Shown here: piece after piece, positions 59,105 to 64,000 of the stretch | How positions within the stretch are numbered: position 1 is the first letter of the stretch | How the letters are laid out: each line of letters starts with the position of its first letter | From: CAG-390 sp003523225 | GTDB taxonomy: Bacteria > Bacillota > Clostridia > Oscillospirales > CAG-272 | DNA length: 64,000 bases | Direction of reading: 5' to 3' | Assembly (NCBI GenBank): GCA_902461815.1 | Contig: CABPZE010000004.1 | Location: forward strand, 1-64,000 | The notes under the pieces: generated by a model | Told to the model about the DNA's origin: nothing | What the model saw: only the letters and a program-made list of their open reading frames with translations | Database searches by the model: none | Program-made: the position numbers and the translations under genes

Positions 59105-60460
59105 ATGAATTGCAGCAACAGTATTCTTTATTCAAAAAGGATCCCGGAGATACGGGATGAATTTGACATAATTGTCTGCGGCGCAGGTCCTGCCGGTATA
59201 TGCGCGGCTGTCTCTGCGGCACGATACGGTGCGCGCGTCCTCCTTGCGGAAAGATACGGCTCGGTCGGCGGAATGCTGACTATGGGAGCTGTTTCGCCTA
59301 TTCTCGGTTCTGTCAGCCGCGGTACGATGTACGATGAGGTTTGCCGCCGTGTGAGGAGCGACGCGCCTGAGGACTCCGTAAGCGACGTACATACGCGCAA
59401 CGGCAGAGAGGTTGCCGTAAATCGCGAGGCGGCGAAATCAGCACTCGATGCAATGATATCGGAAAGCGGAGTGACGCTTTGGCTCGGCGCGGCGGTAGCT
59501 GATGTAATTACCGACGGGGAAGGCGACAGCCGCCGGGTATGCGGAGTGATCTTTGCGACCCAGCGAGGTCTGTGCGCGGTATCGGCGCGGGTGGTCATCG
59601 ACTGTACCGGCGACGGCTGTGCCGCAGCTGCGGCGGGCTGTTCCTTTGATATCGGGCGCGAGGGAGACGGCAGGCTTCAGCCTATGACGCTTGAATTTTT
59701 GCTTGGAGGAGTCAGCCCGGATGCAATCGCGGTCTGGGGCGGAACCGACCCAGTGAGAATACCTTCCGGAGAATTTGCCGGAATGGAATTCCGCGAGCTG
59801 TGCAAGCAGAAAAACCGGGAAGGTGAGCTTCCCGAAAATGTGACGATAGTCCGGCTTCACCACACCCTGCGGGCTGACGAGCGTGTGGTCAACGCCACGC
59901 AGAAGAACGGCGCCGATCCGCTTGATCCAGCATCGGTGGCGGAGGCTGAGCTTGAACTGCGCACGCAGATCGACGCCTGCGCGGCGTTTCTTCGTAAGTA
60001 TATTCCCGGTTACGAAAACTGTCATGTGATCGACTCGGCTGATACTCTCGGTGTACGTGAGTCGCGCCGCATACGCGGGCTTGACTCGGTGTGTGACGGT
60101 GATGTTGAAACGGGAAGAATGAGGGAGGATGCCGTGGTTCACAAGGCGTGGTTCCTTATTGATATACACAATCCCGCCGGAGGAGGACAGGCAGAGGGAC
60201 ATTCTCACCCTGCGCTTCCTTACGATATACCTTACGGGGCACTGATACCCAAGGACGTGCTCGGAATTCTGGTGGCGGGCAGATGCATTTCAGGTACGCA
60301 CCGAGCTCATGCTTCATACCGCGTGATGTCCATTTGCATGGCAATGGGCGAGGCGGCAGGAGTTGCCGCGGCAATTGCCGCCGAGCGGAATGCCGATCCG
60401 CGTGATATTCCTGCCGCAGACGTCCGCGCCGAGCTTGCATCCCGCGGAGTGGAGCTTTGA
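59105..60460 (+). CDS. FAD-dependent oxidoreductase (FAD_oxidored family)
   Basis: A 451-residue flavoprotein with FDIIVCGAGPAGICAAVSAARYG (quoted in part), RYGSVGGMLTMG, a middle DCTGDG, ESRRIRG and a closing GILVAGRCISGTHRAHASYRV, the order typical of the FAD_oxidored family often annotated near sugar-utilisation genes. Substrate unknown. ATG 59105 with a strong promoter; the ribosome site (GAAAGAACGG) is weakly spaced. A clear terminator follows. Confidence 0.85.
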   Translation: MNCSNSILYSKRIPEIRDEFDIIVCGAGPAGICAAVSAARYGARVLLAERYGSVGGMLTMGAVSPILGSVSRGTMYDEVCRRVRSDAPEDSVSDVHTRNGREVAVNREAAKSALDAMISESGVTLWLGAAVADVITDGEGDSRRVCGVIFATQRGLCAVSARVVIDCTGDGCAAAAAGCSFDIGREGDGRLQPMTLEFLLGGVSPDAIAVWGGTDPVRIPSGEFAGMEFRELCKQKNREGELPENVTIVRLHHTLRADERVVNATQKNGADPLDPASVAEAELELRTQIDACAAFLRKYIPGYENCHVIDSADTLGVRESRRIRGLDSVCDGDVETGRMREDAVVHKAWFLIDIHNPAGGGQAEGHSHPALPYDIPYGALIPKDVLGILVAGRCISGTHRAHASYRVMSICMAMGEAAGVAAAIAAERNADPRDIPAADVRAELASRGVEL

Positions 60461-60483
60461 TTCATTATTTATCGGGATTTTTT

Positions 60484-60522
60484 GTGGCTGACGTGCAAAA
60501 GCGCGTCAGCCACCTGTTTTTT
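60484..60522 (+). terminator. Terminator after the FAD oxidoreductase gene
   Basis: GTGGCTGACG (60484-60493) with CGTCAGCCAC (60504-60513) and then CTGTTTTTT. Confidence 0.85.
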
Positions 60523-60560
60523 ATATGTGAGGTCAGCGTAAGTTCACAGCTGATACTGTC

Positions 60561-61604
60561 TTACTTTTTTCTTGCCATATCCGCGAGCATTTCACAAAGC
60601 TCGTCGTATCCGATACCGACTGCCGCCGCCTCCTGGGGTAGGAGGGACGTCGGCGTCATTCCGGGAAGCGCGTTGGCTTCAAGACAGTAAAAAACACCGT
60701 CCTCACCGTAAATAAAATCAATTCTGCCGTACTGCTCCATTCTGAGCGCGCGGAAGGTCGTGAGTGCCAATTCCTGAACCTTTTTTGTTTCGCTGTCGGT
60801 CAGCGGGGCGGGGCACAACTCGGTCGTCATGCCGCTCTGATACTTGTTTTTATAATCATAAAACCCGCATTTGGGGATTATCTCGACCGGAGGCAACGCG
60901 CGTCCGGCGATAACGCCCACGGTAAGCTCGCGTCCTTTTATCAGTCTTTCGACCACAAGCTGACGCTCGTATTTCTGTGCGGCGGCAAGCGCGGAATCAA
61001 GCTCGTCGGAATTGTAGACCAGTGTAACGCCTACGCTCGATCCGCAGGAGGTCGGCTTTACCACGCAGGGCAGACCGATCTTGCTTATGATCTCCTGAGA
61101 GCTTCCTTTTTCGGTGTCAAAGTAGATCCATTCGGCGGTCGGAACTCCGGCACGGGACATAAGCTGCTTTGACAGATCCTTATCCATAGACAGTAGCGCG
61201 CCGGTGTAGCCTGTGCCGGTATAGTGTCTTATCCCGGCGCAGTCAAGTGTTGCCTGAAGCTGACCGTTTTCACCTATCGCGCCGTGCAGCCCCAGAAAGA
61301 CCACATCGGCTGCGGCGCACAGCTCAAGCACGCCGGGACCTATCAGAGCCTTGCGTCCTCCGAAACGGTGGCGGATCTCGTCAAGGTCGGGAGCGGTATC
61401 GCTGACAGGGCTTGAATAGCTCTTTCCGCGTTCAAAAAGAACTGTCGGGTCATCCGGGATATGTTCCATTCCCTCGTATATGTCAACTATTCTGACCGCG
61501 TGTCCGCGTCTTGAAAGCGCGGAGGCAATAAGCGCTCCGGAGGAAAGAGAGACATCACGCTCGGGGCTTAGTCCCCCGGCAAGCACAGCAATATTCATAT
61601 TCAA
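60561..61604 (-). CDS. ddl: D-alanine--D-alanine ligase
   Basis: A 347-residue ATP-grasp ligase: VLAGGLSPERDVSLSSG at the start, LGLHGAIGENG, LSMDKDLSKQL, VVKPTSCGSSVGV (ATP-binding Lys) and YGRIDFIYGEDGVFYCLEANALPGMT (quoted in part) at the metal site. It makes the D-Ala-D-Ala dipeptide of peptidoglycan. It is 20 bases after prmC on the minus strand, one transcript. Confidence 0.96.
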   Translation of the reverse strand: MNMNIAVLAGGLSPERDVSLSSGALIASALSRRGHAVRIVDIYEGMEHIPDDPTVLFERGKSYSSPVSDTAPDLDEIRHRFGGRKALIGPGVLELCAAADVVFLGLHGAIGENGQLQATLDCAGIRHYTGTGYTGALLSMDKDLSKQLMSRAGVPTAEWIYFDTEKGSSQEIISKIGLPCVVKPTSCGSSVGVTLVYNSDELDSALAAAQKYERQLVVERLIKGRELTVGVIAGRALPPVEIIPKCGFYDYKNKYQSGMTTELCPAPLTDSETKKVQELALTTFRALRMEQYGRIDFIYGEDGVFYCLEANALPGMTPTSLLPQEAAAVGIGYDELCEMLADMARKK

Positions 61605-61624
61605 AGCCTTTCTTAACAGTGTTT

Positions 61625-62482
61625 TTAATTTTGATGATCCTTGCGCGACAGCAGAACGGCGCGTTCGATACCCCCAAGGTCGCGGAAGATCTGCGGGAAA
61701 AATCCGGCGTTTTTGCCCATCTGCGCCACGTCCTGCGCTTCTCCCGCGCCAACCTCGAACAGGACAAAGCCCTCCTCGGACAGAACCCCGGGAGCTGCTG
61801 ACCTTGGTATAAGCTGACGGTAGAAGTCAAGCCCGTCCTTGCCGCCGCACAGTGCGAGCTCAGGCTCAAAGCACAGCTCCGGCTGTATTTTACCCGGCGC
61901 AAGCTCATCGGTGGGGATGTATGGGGGATTTGAGATCACGGCGTCAATAGGGTGCGGAAGCCGTTTGAAAAAGTCGCTTGATAGCATATCGGCACAGATA
62001 AACGTGCAACGCTCAAGTGTACCGTGGCATTTTGCGTTTTCACGGGCGACGGCGAGCGCGCAGGGGCTTATGTCTGCCGCCGTGGCAGATACATCAGGAC
62101 GATTTTTCAGTATAGAGACTGCAACAGCGCCGCTTCCCGTGCCGAGATCGGCAAAATGAGCTTTTGGCGGAAGCAGACGCATAGCCGTTGTAACAAGCAG
62201 CTCGGTGTCGGGGCGGGGAATAAGACAGTCGGGAGTAACTCGGAATGGAAGCCCGAAAAATTCCCACTCTCCTAAAATATATTGCAGCGGTTCACGGTTT
62301 ATTCTGCGCTCAAGAGCTGACTGAAGCGCCAAAGACTCCATGTCCTCGTTGCGTCTGTATGGCAGCTCAGAAGCGCGGATGCCTCCGAAGTGCTCTGCAA
62401 GCAGCGCCGCTTCGCGGCGGCATTCACTGTCATCTCCGATTCCGGCGGCACACAGCGCTGCAAAAAGCTCGTTATAGGTCAT
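61625..62482 (-). CDS. prmC: Peptide chain release factor N5-glutamine methyltransferase
   Basis: A 285-residue methyltransferase with an N-terminal helical domain, PLQYILGEWEFFG, LIPRPDTELLV, SAM motif DLGTGSG (112-118) and catalytic NPPYIP (185-190). It methylates the GGQ glutamine of release factors. ATG 62482 follows AAAGGAG. prfA is not adjacent in this window. Confidence 0.95.
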   Translation of the reverse strand: MTYNELFAALCAAGIGDDSECRREAALLAEHFGGIRASELPYRRNEDMESLALQSALERRINREPLQYILGEWEFFGLPFRVTPDCLIPRPDTELLVTTAMRLLPPKAHFADLGTGSGAVAVSILKNRPDVSATAADISPCALAVARENAKCHGTLERCTFICADMLSSDFFKRLPHPIDAVISNPPYIPTDELAPGKIQPELCFEPELALCGGKDGLDFYRQLIPRSAAPGVLSEEGFVLFEVGAGEAQDVAQMGKNAGFFPQIFRDLGGIERAVLLSRKDHQN

Positions 62483-62632
62483 AAAGCGCTCCTTTCGCGC
62501 ACGGTTGCTTATCATTCAAATATTATACCAAATAAAACCGAAAAAATAAAGTGCTTTTGCGAAAAAATATCCGGTTGCCGAGACGATATATGATGAAAAA
62601 AATAATTTACATATTATTCTTTATTTCAGGGG

Positions 62633-62660
62633 TTGCATTTTGCCGAAAATATGTTATACT
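62633..62660 (+). promoter_or_regulatory. Promoter of the Cys/Asp-repeat gene
   Basis: TTGCAT (62633-62638) and TATACT (62655-62660), 16-base spacing, with AAGGAGG near 62685. Confidence 0.75.
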
Positions 62661-62699
62661 ATAAGTGGTTAAATAGCACAAACAAGGAGGATAATAATC

Positions 62700-62972
62700 A
62701 TGTGCCTTTTCAGAAAACCCGAAAAACCCCAGTACGGTAAGGTTATCGCCATTACCGTAGGTGTTACTCTGGCTGTTGCTGCCGCCGCATATGCAGCTTA
62801 CCGCTTCTTTGCCGAGCGCTGCTGCAAGTACTGCTGCGATGACTGTGATTGCGACTGTGACTGCGACTGCGACGATGATGATCTCTTCTGCGACGAAGAC
62901 GATGACGCCGATGATGTTGAGGTCGAGGTCGAGGATGCTCCTGCTGCCGACGAGGCTGCCGAGAACGCCTGA
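62700..62972 (+). CDS. Small membrane protein with a Cys/Asp repeat
   Basis: A 90-residue protein: one membrane segment (about 15-36), then a Cys-Cys pair and a run that alternates Cys and Asp (CDCDCDCDC, about 46-56) and becomes Asp-only (DDDD), followed by an acidic Val/Glu/Ala tail. The DNA is a GAC-TGC repeat. The repeat suggests metal or redox binding at the membrane surface, but I know no characterised family. It has its own promoter and terminator and a strong ribosome site, so it is a real gene. Confidence 0.82.
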   Translation: MCLFRKPEKPQYGKVIAITVGVTLAVAAAAYAAYRFFAERCCKYCCDDCDCDCDCDCDDDDLFCDEDDDADDVEVEVEDAPAADEAAENA

Positions 62973-62987
62973 GATTACACATAAAGT

Positions 62988-63012
62988 AACCGGTGCGCTA
63001 AGCGCACCGGTT
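62988..63012 (+). terminator. Hairpin after the Cys/Asp-repeat gene
   Basis: AACCGGTGCGC (62988-62998) with GCGCACCGGTT (63002-63012), loop TAA; the T run is short. Confidence 0.7.
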
Positions 63013-63084
63013 GCTGTTTAGTGGTGAACTGCCATATTCGGCGGCGATCCTGAAAAACAGGGGCAGTATGCCTCAAATTTTTTT

Positions 63085-63115
63085 GTGGGCGTCGCGCTGA
63101 AAGCGCGACGCCCAC
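63085..63115. terminator. Hairpin between convergent genes
   Basis: A perfect 14-bp stem (63085-63098 with 63102-63115) around GAA. T runs are weak on both strands. Confidence 0.65.
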
Positions 63116-63135
63116 GGCTTTATTAATTCATAGGA

Positions 63136-64000
63136 TCAATCAAATGCATTTGCAAGCACCTTGAGTCCGTTTTCAATAGTGGACTTGGCGGCTGCATAGT
63201 TGGATGCAAAGGATGCACCTGCAAGCGCTGTCTTGCGGAACAGGTTGGCAGTGTGGTTGCCGAAGGATTCGCAGAACAGACGACCGAGGTCGAAGCTGAT
63301 GCCTTCACGGATGATGTCATACATCTTGCCCGCTTCCGCTCCGCTGGCGTAACGGATCTTCATGGCTGACTCAAATACCTTGGGAGTAATGCTGCGGTAG
63401 TTTTCGGATCCCATTGCCTCAAGAAGTGCAGAGCATATCTCAATGTTGTCTGAGTAGCTTGCAATGGCGTACATGGTGAAGGGATGACCGACGTTGGTTA
63501 CAAACCTATCCTGGTCGGCGGAATATTTCGGCTGGGGAACTATACCGTAATCAAATTCGATCCTGGATTTGTCACCGTTGTCCTTGCCCGCGACGATAAA
63601 GACACGGTCTGTTATCATGATCGCGCGCTGTTCGAAGAATATCTGACGGACAGAGGTGCTGTTTGCATGGTAAACACCCTGAGAGGACATGAAATTCGAA
63701 ACCTTTGAAACCATGTCTATCTGCTTTTCGCCGTAGTAGCTGGGGGATACTACCAGTGAGCCGGATTCGTCCTTGTCTATTGAAATAATGTCCGCGGCAG
63801 TCTGGAAAGCATCTATATTGACTTCATAGATGACATATCCGAACTTATCTTCGGAGTTCTTTCTGGAGTCGCCGTTGTCCTCATAGATATCCTTGGTGAG
63901 CTCCGCCATTTTGTCAAATGTCCACTCGTTGTCATTGACAAGCTGGTAAGGAGTTTTTGCAAACTGATAATCCGCAACCAGCTTTTCGTTGAAGAAGGTA
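63136..64000 (-). CDS. Extracellular solute-binding protein, C-terminal part (5' end outside window)
   Basis: The frame is open to the right edge of the window, so only the C-terminal 287 or so residues are seen. They match the hinge and second lobe of family 1 ABC solute-binding proteins: W-TFDKMAELTKDIY, RAIMITDRVFIVAG, DYGIVPQPKYS, and a helical end. ATG 63909 is internal, not the start. Substrate unknown; carbohydrate is likely for this family in gut Clostridia. The transporter genes would lie outside the window. Confidence 0.75.
   Translation of the reverse strand, partial: TFFNEKLVADYQFAKTPYQLVNDNEWTFDKMAELTKDIYEDNGDSRKNSEDKFGYVIYEVNIDAFQTAADIISIDKDESGSLVVSPSYYGEKQIDMVSKVSNFMSSQGVYHANSTSVRQIFFEQRAIMITDRVFIVAGKDNGDKSRIEFDYGIVPQPKYSADQDRFVTNVGHPFTMYAIASYSDNIEICSALLEAMGSENYRSITPKVFESAMKIRYASGAEAGKMYDIIREGISFDLGRLFCESFGNHTANLFRKTALAGASFASNYAAAKSTIENGLKVLANAFD

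Overview
The window looks like the chromosome of an anaerobic, Gram-positive gut-type member of the Clostridia (Oscillospirales-like is my best guess). The grounds are a SleB-like cortex hydrolase, RNase M5, UppP, a WalJ/RlmH pair, a YlmH-like S4 protein, an anaerobic sulfatase-maturase-type radical SAM enzyme, AAAGGAG-type ribosome sites, TTGACA/TATAAT promoters and many lipoproteins. Genus assignment is inference. By eye the left 29 kb is richer in A+T than the right 35 kb.

Left accessory island (1-19.3 kb). It opens with the C-terminal part of an SMC/Rad50-like ATPase whose 5' end is broken, an unknown protein and a sigma-70-like protein with a small Cys cluster. Next comes a self-contained SOS mutagenesis cassette (2.5-6.8 kb): LexA-like autorepressor with a visible operator, ImmA/IrrE protease, zinc-ribbon protein, Y-family polymerase and YolD-like protein. 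A type I restriction-modification operon follows (7.3-16.2 kb): Fic protein, HsdM, a small membrane protein, HsdS, a HAD phosphatase and HsdR. The island ends with a second LexA-like repressor with a different operator, a MobC-like protein, a small protein and a large serine recombinase, which I take to be the integration module.

Repeat-rich junction (19.5-29.1 kb). This holds a large XRE regulator with two companions, a dead IS256-type and a dead IS3-type transposase, a frameshifted XRE regulator, two isolated cargo genes (DUF6304-like and DUF3916-like) and a family of hairpin arrays. Two 215-bp arrays show a compensatory stem change. A 181-bp inverted repeat flanks 3.5 kb. T-arm-like motifs and similar promoters sit beside three unrelated cargo genes, each transcribed away from an array. 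The junction ends at an intact tRNA-Gln(UUG).

Backbone (29.3-64 kb). Envelope and housekeeping genes: a TVP38-family protein and cardiolipin synthase (the latter with an internal TAG), a secreted glycerophosphodiesterase, RNase M5/UppP, a U32 peptidase, an MBL / radical SAM / MBL-lipoprotein cluster, superoxide dismutase, an SDR with an internal TAG, alanine racemase, SleB-like hydrolase, a WG-repeat protein, RlmH/WalJ, galactokinase, a YlmH-like protein, an EEP lipoprotein, a sugar-phosphate isomerase-like protein, a FAD oxidoreductase, Ddl, PrmC, a Cys/Asp-repeat membrane protein and the C-terminal part of a solute-binding protein running off the right edge. Alr, Ddl, UppP and SleB give the right half a clear cell-wall theme.

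The most novel-looking material is the modular hairpin-array / T-arm-like / promoter / cargo arrangement at the tRNA-Gln locus. The type I RM operon carrying Fic, HAD and membrane proteins comes second.
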